Shown: one piece after another, positions 25,631 through 30,493 of the stretch
Position numbering within the stretch: position 1 is the stretch's first letter
Layout: the number at the start of each line of letters is the position of its first letter
From: a virus
Strand: one strand, 5' to 3'
Length of the DNA: 31,929 nt
IMG/VR virus record: IMGVR_UViG_3300044695_004291
Span: 1 to 31,929 of that record
The notes under the pieces: model-generated
The model's database searches: none
The model's input: the letters and a program-made list of their open reading frames with translations, nothing else
Told to the model about the DNA's origin: nothing
Position numbers and translations under genes: made by a program

Positions 25631-26254
25631 ATGGCTAACAAGTTACTTATAAGCGAGCAAAAATTAAAAGCGTTTACTAACACCAATAAGAACGTAGATT
25701 TAGATACAATTCGTGCTGAAATTGGTATTGCGCAGGATATACACCTTCAAAATTTATTAGGGACACTTTTTTATGACCATTTGTTGGACCAAATATCCTC
25801 AACAGGTAATACATTTAATGCTGATGAAACAATATTGGTAAATGATTATATCGCCGACTACCTTGTACAAACCGCATATTACGAGATGATACCTCACCTA
25901 CACTACAGAACGATGAATCGTGCGATAGTTGTGGGGGAAATGCAGTCAGCACAGGCTGTAGATATACAGACAATGCAGTATTTGAGAACAATTCAGAAAC
26001 AACGTTCAGATTTTTATATGATGAGATTGCAAGATTATCTTATCACAGGACGTGGACAGAACAAGTTCCCACAATATAATACTCAATCAAGTATTGATGG
26101 AATGTTGCCAGCAAAATCAGATTCTTATCGTTCACCAATTTACTTAAATCATACAACAAGATATGGTTATTCATTGGCACAATCAATGAGAAATTTAGAT
26201 GTATATAGTGATAGAGCACACTACGACCCACCTTGCATGGATTGCGGATATTAA
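25631..26254 (+). CDS. Head-tail connector/adaptor protein
   Basis: 207 residues. It begins LISEQKLKAFTNTNKNVDLD, followed by a four-helix pattern: IGIAQDIHLQNLLGTLFYDH, LVNDYIADYLVQTAYYEMIP, NRAIVVGEMQSAQAVDIQTM and YLRTIQKQRSDFYMMRLQDY. This is the gp6/gp15-like adaptor plan, and I recall this arrangement in connector proteins of Bacteroidota phages. The C-terminal 60 residues are polar and end with PPCMDCGY, a possible metal or disulfide site. It follows the portal by one base, which supports the assignment, since adaptor rings dock below the portal. Confidence 0.7.
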   Translation: MANKLLISEQKLKAFTNTNKNVDLDTIRAEIGIAQDIHLQNLLGTLFYDHLLDQISSTGNTFNADETILVNDYIADYLVQTAYYEMIPHLHYRTMNRAIVVGEMQSAQAVDIQTMQYLRTIQKQRSDFYMMRLQDYLITGRGQNKFPQYNTQSSIDGMLPAKSDSYRSPIYLNHTTRYGYSLAQSMRNLDVYSDRAHYDPPCMDCGY

Positions 26255-26265
26255 ACTAAAATAAT

Positions 26266-26331
26266 ATGTATATAAAAACAACAACAACAATACCTTCTTA
26301 CGAATTTACTTGTTGGACAGAAAAGAAATGA
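26266..26331 (+). CDS. Possible 21-residue leader peptide
   Basis: Short frame MYIKTTTTIPSYEFTCWTEK with one more lysine, then TGA overlapping the next ATG as ATGA. Overlap with a real gene and closeness to the previous stop make translation plausible, but length gives no family evidence. Its role may be translational coupling. Confidence 0.3.
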   Translation: MYIKTTTTIPSYEFTCWTEKK

Positions 26332-26579
26332 TAGAACAAATAATATTAACAATTGTAACCACATTGATTGGTTATTTTGTGGGATATAGAAAATCAAAGA
26401 ATGAGATAGAAGGTGGTCGTTTAGAAAACCTTGAAAAATCTATTAAAATATATCAGGTCATCATTGATGACTTGGGTAAAAAGGTTGAGGAATTAACCTC
26501 CCATATTGTTAGATTAGAAACAACAATTGATAGTTTAAAAAAGGAAAATAAAGAACTGAAAAATACTAATGGATTATAA
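26328..26579 (+). CDS. Small membrane-anchored coiled-coil protein
   Basis: 83 residues from the ATG at 26328; a TTG at 26310 is less likely. Residues about 4-20 (QIILTIVTTLIGYFVGY) form one membrane helix, followed by basic residues (RKSKNEIEGG) that would remain cytoplasmic, then a long heptad-patterned coiled coil (LEKSIKIYQVIIDDLGKKVE, LTSHIVRLETTIDSLKKENK). One membrane anchor plus a coiled coil is seen in spanin-like and holin-associated proteins, but also in unrelated small phage proteins. No endolysin is recognised near it, so lysis is only a possibility. Overlaps the next gene by 11 bases. Confidence 0.55.
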   Translation: MIEQIILTIVTTLIGYFVGYRKSKNEIEGGRLENLEKSIKIYQVIIDDLGKKVEELTSHIVRLETTIDSLKKENKELKNTNGL

Positions 26580-26772
26580 ATTACCATACCCAACAAAAGA
26601 AGAATTAACGATGACAACAAAGTCACAATATTTCGCAAGGGTTTTACCCATGAATTTGGATAGGAAAATTAATATAACTCAGGAAGAATATACAGCGTGG
26701 ATTCATCACAATTTTGAATCGGTATATCTGTTTAATAAAGAACTAACCTTTAAGCAATACAAAAAATATTAA
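26569..26772 (+). CDS. Small protein of unknown function
   Basis: 67 residues, MDYKLPYPTKEELTMTTKSQ to LTFKQYKKY, basic and aromatic. ATG overlaps the end of the membrane-anchored gene by 11 bases and its stop is one base before the next ATG, so it belongs to the same operon. No domain recognised. The segment INITQEEYTAWIHHNFESVY could be a short helical core. Confidence 0.5.
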   Translation: MDYKLPYPTKEELTMTTKSQYFARVLPMNLDRKINITQEEYTAWIHHNFESVYLFNKELTFKQYKKY

Positions 26773-26773
26773 T

Positions 26774-27079
26774 ATGAATTTAGAACAAATCGTAAAACTT
26801 AGATTTAAATTATCTGATATTAAGAAACCAAAAGAAATGGCTGAAGATGGTCCGTGTTGGAATGGATATGAACAAATAGGTACCAAGATGTTAGATGGTA
26901 AAGAAGTACCAAATTGTGTTCCCATTAAAGCAAAGAAAGTAAAAGAAGGTTTCCCAATCCCTTCACCAGAAGGTGAGGATGAACAAACATTCATAAGTCG
27001 TTGTATTAGTAAGTTAATTGACGAGTATGGACAGGAACAAGCCGCAGCCATATGTTATGGTCAATGGGAAAAGAAGTAG
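26774..27079 (+). CDS. Conserved small phage protein with DGPCW and NCVPI motifs
   Basis: 101 residues. Two motifs stand out: AEDGPCWNGYEQIGTKMLDG followed by KEVPNCVPI (a cysteine pair about 22 residues apart), and EQTFISRCISKLIDEYGQEQ followed by AAAICYGQWEK (another cysteine pair). I recall both motifs at the C-termini of head morphogenesis and portal-like proteins in other phages, so this may be a free-standing version of that tail. No known activity. It ends the long plus-strand structural block and is followed by a bidirectional terminator. Confidence 0.6.
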   Translation: MNLEQIVKLRFKLSDIKKPKEMAEDGPCWNGYEQIGTKMLDGKEVPNCVPIKAKKVKEGFPIPSPEGEDEQTFISRCISKLIDEYGQEQAAAICYGQWEKK

Positions 27080-27102
27080 TCTTAAATCGTCTTAAAATAA
27101 GA

Positions 27103-27127
27103 AAAGGGTCCCTACGAAGGACCCTTT
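27103..27127. terminator. Bidirectional terminator between convergent genes
   Basis: Perfect nine-pair stem AAAGGGTCC/GGACCCTTT with seven-base loop CTACGAA. T-rich on both sides, so it can stop the plus-strand structural transcript and the minus-strand transcript of the 27155-27445 gene. Confidence 0.85.
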
Positions 27128-27154
27128 ATAGTTAGGAACAATATAGAGACAAAC

Positions 27155-27445
27155 CTAACTAATGTGTTTTAATTTACTTTTAATTAATAAACTACCCATA
27201 TTAATATTCTTACCTTTTGGTAATAACGGAATATGTTTTTTAAATATATCAATCGCATCTTGTTCATCTGCCTCAACATATAAAGCAACTGAATCCGCAC
27301 ATCCACACTTTTGTAATTTGTATAGACAATAAGTGGTTTCCATTTGATTGGGTACTTCATACATTACCCATCCTTTTTTTACAATAATTGGTGTCATATC
27401 TATTTGTTTTTGTTTCAACAAATGTACGGCGGGTTTTCTTACCAT
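27155..27445 (-). CDS. Unknown protein behind a structured leader
   Basis: 96 residues, MVRKPAVHLLKQKQIDMTPI onwards; a start at the second methionine (residue 17) is possible. Visible: GWVMYEVPNQMETTYCLYKL, a CGC pair (QKCGCADSVAL) with an earlier cysteine, then EADEQDAIDIFKKHIP and a basic end. It has no recognised domain. It is monocistronic, read from a promoter at about 27617-27648 through a leader of about 165 bases with a terminator-like hairpin at 27489-27520, so its expression is probably attenuated. It ends at the bidirectional terminator shared with the structural block. Confidence 0.6.
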   Translation of the reverse strand: MVRKPAVHLLKQKQIDMTPIIVKKGWVMYEVPNQMETTYCLYKLQKCGCADSVALYVEADEQDAIDIFKKHIPLLPKGKNINMGSLLIKSKLKHIS

Positions 27446-27488
27446 CCAAATCTTTTTTAAAGTTTTTTATAACTCATTTATAATCAAC

Positions 27489-27520
27489 AAAAAACCCCAC
27501 CGATAAAATCAGTAGGGTTT
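27489..27520 (-). terminator. Terminator-like hairpin inside minus-strand leader
   Basis: Thirteen-position stem with two C-A mismatches (27492-27504 with 27508-27520), three-base loop, followed on the minus strand by six T. It lies 44 bases before the ATG of the 27445 gene and would stop transcripts starting near 27611. Confidence 0.7.
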
Positions 27521-27611
27521 CTTATGCTTTCTATTTATTATAAACAATAGTGGGGGTCGTCAAGATATGGCAAATCATAGAATATACAGAATATTAAAAG
27601 ACTCCCCCCAC
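27489..27611 (-). ncRNA. Candidate structured leader or small RNA
   Basis: The minus-strand segment between promoter TTTTG-N19-TATATTTA (27617-27648) and the terminator-like hairpin, about 123 bases. Its first bases GTGGGGG (27611-27605) can pair with CCCCCAC (27556-27550) and, after a two-base bulge, GTC with GAC. CCCCAC can alternatively pair with GTGGGG in the 3' arm of the terminator (27500-27495). This is an attenuator layout, or a stand-alone small RNA. A 15-codon frame inside (MICHILTTPTIVYNK) has no support. Confidence 0.5.
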
Positions 27612-27616
27612 CTGTA

Positions 27617-27648
27617 TAAATATATAAAAAATATTTTGAATTACAAAA
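27617..27648 (-). promoter_or_regulatory. Bacteroidota-type promoter for the minus-strand leader
   Basis: On the minus strand: TTTTG (27648-27644), 19 bases, TATATTTA (27624-27617). Fits the TTTG/TAnnTTTG layout of the Bacteroidota housekeeping sigma factor. A palindrome ATTTTG-TAATT-CAAAAT (27633-27649) overlaps the -33 box. Confidence 0.65.
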
Positions 27649-27649
27649 T
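27633..27649. promoter_or_regulatory. Candidate operator ATTTTG-N5-CAAAAT
   Basis: Six-base perfect arms around five bases, sitting on the -33 box of the leader promoter. The arms match those of the larger palindrome at 28589-28607 before the regulator gene. Confidence 0.45.
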
Positions 27650-27656
27650 GTTTAAT

Positions 27657-27685
27657 AAAAAAAAGGGTGGTACACCAAACCACCC
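27657..27685 (-). terminator. Terminator of the regulator operon
   Basis: Stem GGGTGGT/ACCACCC (27665-27671 with 27679-27685), seven-base loop, then eight T on the minus strand. It ends the operon 28531 to 27692, directly before the next minus-strand promoter. Confidence 0.85.
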
Positions 27686-27691
27686 AATTCT

Positions 27692-27832
27692 TTACTTACT
27701 CGTTTTTAAATGTTCGTGATACATCTTTAAACAAAAGTTCTCAAATGTAATACTATCATCGTGAACGTTAGTTATGTATATATCATATAGACCTTCATAG
27801 TTGTCGGTCATGTACTTCATAAATTCTTCCAT
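27692..27832 (-). CDS. Small 46-residue protein of regulator operon
   Basis: Encodes MEEFMKYMTDNYEGLYDIYI followed by TNVHDDSITFENFCLKMYHE and a short basic end. The ATG overlaps the stop of the upstream gene as TAATG (minus strand), indicating coupled translation, and a terminator follows 7 bases after the stop. Acidic and helical, no recognised domain. It is short but well framed by its neighbours, so it is probably real. Confidence 0.6.
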   Translation of the reverse strand: MEEFMKYMTDNYEGLYDIYITNVHDDSITFENFCLKMYHEHLKTSK

Positions 27833-28056
27833 TACTTTCTTTTTTTTACCACCCACTCATCCAACGCCTTAATTCTTTTTTTAAGGTCATCGTCTTGTTT
27901 ATGAAGACAACATTGAACAAATACTTCAGTTACCCTCCAAAGTTCTTCTACGGTAGGTTTAACACCCATTAGATTTAAATACTCTAATGCCAGTTTACTT
28001 TGAGATTGTTGCAAGATTTTAATATCTGTGCTGTAAAATTCAGGACAATTTGCCAT
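27832..28056 (-). CDS. Small protein of unknown function, regulator operon
   Basis: 74 residues, MANCPEFYSTDIKILQQSQS, then KLALEYLNLMGVKPTVEELW, FVQCCLHKQDDDLKKRIKAL and WVVKKRK. Mostly helical. It starts 19 bases after the winged-helix gene and overlaps the next gene. The MGVKPTVEELWRVTEVFVQ part could be a helical DNA- or protein-binding unit, but no family is recognised. As part of the regulator operon it may act in early control or host takeover. Confidence 0.6.
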   Translation of the reverse strand: MANCPEFYSTDIKILQQSQSKLALEYLNLMGVKPTVEELWRVTEVFVQCCLHKQDDDLKKRIKALDEWVVKKRK

Positions 28057-28075
28057 TTTCTTTATTGTTTAGTTT

Positions 28076-28531
28076 TTAATAATTTAATTTAAATTTACGA
28101 GAAATTTTTGATAATACCAAATCTAACTTATCAATCATTTTCTCAATATCAATTTCACCTTCTTCTGTGAATTGTAATTCAAGTTTAACTGCGGTTGGGA
28201 TTTGTTGAATTTGTTTTCTTTCAATCACTTCAGGTAACTCATCATTCAAATGATATAAATTAACTGGTCTACCTTGGTCACCAGGTATTGTTCCTAATGA
28301 AGAAATAACATTTAGTTTGATTAATGTGTTAATACTTCTCCCAACACTACTTGGAATGATTGGGGATATTAATTCATTGTAGGTATCATAAACATCCCAA
28401 GTGGTCATACATCCAAACTTCTTGAATAGTTGGAAGATTTTATTCTCTTGGTCCCTTGCAGATGCTATTGCTGATGCTAATTGTTCATCAGTAATGTCTG
28501 TTGTTTTGTAATAAGATTTAATAATCGGCAT
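28076..28531 (-). CDS. Winged-helix-like transcription regulator
   Basis: 151 residues. After a short helical start, residues about 30-100 show a winged-helix pattern: ENKIFQLFKKFGCMTTWDVY, TPSSV-like PIIPSSVGRSINTLIKLNVI (recognition helix region) and SSLGTIPGDQGRPVNLYHLN, the latter fitting the wing. The C-terminus (IDIEKMIDKLDLVLSKIS) may dimerise. It is read away from the replication-type gene at 28771. Its own promoter (28575-28606) is overlapped by a 19-bp perfect palindrome, so it may repress itself. No integrase is present, so a lysogeny switch is not supported; early control is more likely. Confidence 0.6.
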   Translation of the reverse strand: MPIIKSYYKTTDITDEQLASAIASARDQENKIFQLFKKFGCMTTWDVYDTYNELISPIIPSSVGRSINTLIKLNVISSLGTIPGDQGRPVNLYHLNDELPEVIERKQIQQIPTAVKLELQFTEEGEIDIEKMIDKLDLVLSKISRKFKLNY

Positions 28532-28574
28532 ATCTTTTTCTGTTCAGATTATCCTGTCCCCGAGTTTATAAATA

Positions 28575-28606
28575 TAAATATACACAATATTTTGGAAATT
28601 CCAAAA
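28575..28606 (-). promoter_or_regulatory. Promoter of the regulator operon
   Basis: On the minus strand: TTTTG (28606-28602), 19 bases, TATATTTA (28582-28575). Predicted start near 28569, about 37 bases before the ATG at 28531. Confidence 0.65.
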
Positions 28607-28607
28607 T
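28589..28607. promoter_or_regulatory. Candidate operator, 19-bp perfect palindrome
   Basis: ATTTTGGAAATTCCAAAAT, nine-base perfect arms around one base. It covers the -33 box and part of the spacer of the minus promoter and lies 23 bases from the -33 box of the plus promoter (28631). Confidence 0.65.
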
Positions 28608-28630
28608 TATTAAGAAATATTTTTAAAAAT

Positions 28631-28661
28631 TTTGTTTTTTGGTAAATGTCATGTATATTTA
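28631..28661 (+). promoter_or_regulatory. Promoter of the replication-type gene
   Basis: TTTG (28631-28634), 19 bases, TATATTTA (28654-28661). Predicted start near 28668, giving a leader of about 100 bases that can fold. Confidence 0.65.
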
Positions 28662-28669
28662 TGATTGTA

Positions 28670-28756
28670 GTCCCTCATCACAATATAGGACATTAAAGAT
28701 TTTAAGGGTTGTCAAAGAAAACTGAAGTGATGAGCAGTGAGTATTTGATGACCCTT
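28670..28756 (+). ncRNA. Structured leader of the replication gene
   Basis: Hairpin 1: GTCC/GGAC (28670-28673 with 28688-28691). Hairpin 2: 13 pairs incl. two G-U (28704-28716 with 28744-28756). Loop 1 has CTCATCAC (28674-28681), the exact complement of GTGATGAG (28727-28734) in loop 2, allowing a kissing or pseudoknot structure. It ends 14 bases before the ATG. Confidence 0.5.
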
Positions 28757-28770
28757 TGTTATTAAATAAT

Positions 28771-29310
28771 ATGAAAAATAATTTTGGAACGTATCTACCA
28801 CAGGATATTAACCTATATGGACCTTCAAGGGGTATTATATTGGGAAGAATCAAATCGTGGTGTCATTACAACAAAAAGAAAAAACAACATCTACACGATG
28901 GTGAATATTGGAGTGGTCATATTACTCAACAAGAATTTGTTGAACAGACTGGTTTAGATATTCAAACAATTAAAAGAGGATTAAAATGGTTACTTGATAA
29001 TGGAATTATTGAGAAAGGTAACTTTAATAAATTAGGTTTTGATAGGACGGGATGGTATCGTCCAACGTATCAAAATGATACTATGGTGGTATCAAAATGT
29101 ACTAATGTAAGGTATCAAAATGATACTATGGAAAGTATCAGATTGGTACCAACAATACCTGATAGTCCCTTTAAATCAATAGATAGTCCACTCCATGATA
29201 GTCCCTATAAATCCTTTGAATATATTAGTACATTCAAATTTGATTTATTAAATGAAGAAGAAAGAAACCAGTATTTAAAAAATAAATTTAATCACGAAAA
29301 ACAATTATAA
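28771..29310 (+). CDS. Replication initiator-like winged-helix protein with origin inside the gene
   Basis: 179 residues from the ATG at 28771; a TTG at 28756 is inside the leader stem. The N-terminal part is a winged-helix domain typical of phage replication O/DnaD-like starts: GPSRGIILGRIKSWCHYNKK, YWSGHITQQEFVEQTGLDIQ (helix-turn-helix), TIKRGLKWLLDNGIIEKGNF and RTGWYRPTY. The middle part is encoded by four phased iterons at 29067-29150 and a GATAGTCC repeat group. The final part is AT-rich DNA encoding a lysine/asparagine-rich tail. N-terminal DNA binding followed by internal iterons and an AT-rich stretch resembles lambda O. It may bind its own iterons and recruit host helicase; no helicase gene is seen. 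Confidence 0.65.
   Translation: MKNNFGTYLPQDINLYGPSRGIILGRIKSWCHYNKKKKQHLHDGEYWSGHITQQEFVEQTGLDIQTIKRGLKWLLDNGIIEKGNFNKLGFDRTGWYRPTYQNDTMVVSKCTNVRYQNDTMESIRLVPTIPDSPFKSIDSPLHDSPYKSFEYISTFKFDLLNEEERNQYLKNKFNHEKQL
29067..29150 (+). repeat. Four iterons, candidate replication origin
   Basis: GTATCAAAATGATAC at 29067-29081 and 29112-29126, GTATCAAAATGTAC at 29089-29102 and GTATCAGATTGGTAC at 29135-29149. Starts are 22, 23 and 23 bases apart, about two helical turns. Each exact unit is itself an inverted repeat (GTATC/GATAC). Confidence 0.75.
29161..29217 (+). repeat. GATAGTCC repeat group
   Basis: GATAGTCC at 29161, 29182 and 29197. The first and third are extended: GATAGTCCCTTTAAATC and GATAGTCCCTATAAATC differ at one position and lie 36 bases apart. 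Followed by an AT-rich stretch to about 29300. Confidence 0.65.
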
Positions 29311-29311
29311 A

Positions 29312-29446
29312 ATGAACAAAACAACAGTAGTAAAAGCAGAACCAGAAATTGACTGGTATATTTATCAATTAATTAATCATCCAAATTTTAAACTAGAATT
29401 ATTACTAGAATTGTATAACGAATTAAAAAATAATGAAAATGAATAA
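29312..29446 (+). CDS. Small 44-residue protein
   Basis: MNKTTVVKAEPEIDWYIYQL followed by INHPNFKLELLLELYNELKN and an acidic end. It starts one base after the replication-gene stop and overlaps the next gene by 14 bases. Acidic and helical. No known domain. The tight spacing on both sides supports translation. It could be a replication accessory by position, but this is not shown by the sequence. Confidence 0.5.
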   Translation: MNKTTVVKAEPEIDWYIYQLINHPNFKLELLLELYNELKNNENE

Positions 29447-29636
29447 AGAAGCACAATGGAATTGGAGAAATGGCGAGCTATCGTTGAAGGAATATTATAA
29501 TCTATCCTCAACCGAAAGGAAAGCATACGTAGCAGCAATTCTAGAATTAGAACAATCTCAACGAAGCAGCACAGATAATATTATACTGTTATATTCTAAA
29601 ACAAAAGAAAAACAGGTAAATTTCTTTGAATTATAA
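29433..29636 (+). CDS. Small protein of unknown function
   Basis: 67 residues, MKMNKEAQWNWRNGELSLKE onwards; the ATG at 29439 (third residue) is also possible. The pattern WRNGELSLKEYYNLSSTERKAYVAAILELEQSQ is helical and could hold a small helix-turn-helix, but no family is recognised. It overlaps the 44-residue gene and ends within the next promoter region: TTTG of the promoter at 29625 lies in its last codons. Confidence 0.5.
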   Translation: MKMNKEAQWNWRNGELSLKEYYNLSSTERKAYVAAILELEQSQRSSTDNIILLYSKTKEKQVNFFEL

Positions 29637-29655
29637 ATAATTTTACATATATTTT
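29625..29655 (+). promoter_or_regulatory. Bacteroidota-type promoter
   Basis: TTTG (29625-29628), 19 bases, TATATTTT (29648-29655). Predicted start near 29663, giving a structured leader of about 90 bases before the ATG at 29753. Confidence 0.6.
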
Positions 29656-29664
29656 AATATAACG

Positions 29665-29730
29665 GTTACATTAGTAACGGTTTATCCCAGCACCAGGTTA
29701 GCTTCCATTTTCCTGCGATGCTGGGATTTT
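29665..29730 (+). other. Leader hairpins before the zinc-knuckle gene
   Basis: First, GTTAC-ATTA-GTAAC (29665-29678). Second, ATCCCAGCA/TGCTGGGAT (29684-29692 with 29719-29727) with inner CAGG/CCTG (29694-29697 with 29712-29715), followed by four T. It could be a terminator, an attenuator or a protein-binding RNA. Confidence 0.55.
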
Positions 29731-29752
29731 CGTTAAAACGCAGATATTTATA

Positions 29753-30493
29753 ATGAAAGTATGTACAATTTGTAAAATAGATAAGGATGAAAACCAATAT
29801 GAAAAATACTGGCACTCAACGCAGAAAAAGAATAGAATCAGATTACAATGTACAGAATGTTTTTATAAACAGAAAAACGAAAGAAGACGTTTAAAACGAA
29901 AAGAAGTTAAATTGATACAAGTATCCATACGACCAGAGATAATTCAACCAGTGCAACCAGAATTGCAACCAGACCTATCTAGTGATAATAACTACAAACA
30001 ATGTAGAACTTGTCAACAATTTAAATTTAAAACAGAATATTATTCCTACAGTAAAACAGGTAAAAAATCATTTTTAGATTGCAGGATTTGTGTTAATAAA
30101 AAAGAAGTTGATAGGGCAAGAAAGGATAGAATAGAATATCTTGAAGAAAATGGTGGTAGTTTGTACCGCAAAGAAAATCCTGGTGAATGGGTAGATGATT
30201 ATCAAAAGCAAGCAACATACAATATTCTCAAAGCAATTGGATGGAAACTCAACGAAGATAATGGTATTTGGTGGAAGGATGGAATTAAAACCAGTGACGG
30301 AGTATTTATTAATATTAAAACTAAACCATCATCATTTAAAAATTATCCAAAAGTAATTAATACATTCCAAAAAAAGAAAATTTTTGATAAAGCAGTTGAA
30401 TTAAGAAAGCAAGGTAAATCATATAAAGATATTAGTAATGAAGTTGGTTTATCTGATACAACAATACTTAACTGGTTAAATTACAAAGAATGA
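29753..30493 (+). CDS. Duplicated zinc-knuckle protein with C-terminal helix-turn-helix
   Basis: 246 residues. Two similar cysteine units: CTICKIDKDENQYEKYW with CTECFYKQKNERRR (about 4-46), and CRTCQQFKFKTEYYSYS with CRICVNKKEVDRAR (about 84-124); each is C-x2-C, 20-30 residues, C-x2-C, fitting a treble-clef or zinc-ribbon. Between them is a proline/glutamine linker. Then comes a middle domain (WVDDYQKQATYNILKAIGWK, IWWKDGIKTSDGVFINIK) and a C-terminal HTH, FDKAVELRKQGKSYKDISNE followed by VGLSDTTILNWL, resembling resolvase/IS-type HTHs. DNA-binding regulator is the best guess; an HNH-type nuclease lacks the needed histidines. ATGA overlap with the next gene. Confidence 0.6.
   Translation: MKVCTICKIDKDENQYEKYWHSTQKKNRIRLQCTECFYKQKNERRRLKRKEVKLIQVSIRPEIIQPVQPELQPDLSSDNNYKQCRTCQQFKFKTEYYSYSKTGKKSFLDCRICVNKKEVDRARKDRIEYLEENGGSLYRKENPGEWVDDYQKQATYNILKAIGWKLNEDNGIWWKDGIKTSDGVFINIKTKPSSFKNYPKVINTFQKKKIFDKAVELRKQGKSYKDISNEVGLSDTTILNWLNYKE

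Noticed and set aside
27129-27161. Inverted repeat TAGTTAGG/CCTAACTA with 17-base gap after the bidirectional terminator
   Set aside because: Overlaps the last codons of the minus gene, is AT-rich and may be chance; no function assigned.
27526-27573. 15-codon frame MICHILTTPTIVYNK in the minus-strand leader
   Set aside because: No codon bias or overlap; a leader peptide cannot be separated from chance.
27567-27719. Plus-strand frame of 50 codons (MANHRIYRILKDSPHLYKYI...)
   Set aside because: It runs through a terminator, a promoter and the GC arms of the opposite strand and overlaps the end of a better supported minus-strand gene.
28704-28756. Hammerhead-like bases (CTGA and GAAA strings) in the initiator leader
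   Set aside because: Order and distance of the core elements do not fit a hammerhead; only the plain stem-loop is supported.
29665-29730. tRNA-like folding before the zinc-knuckle gene
   Set aside because: No acceptor stem, anticodon arm or T-loop sequence; only two hairpins.
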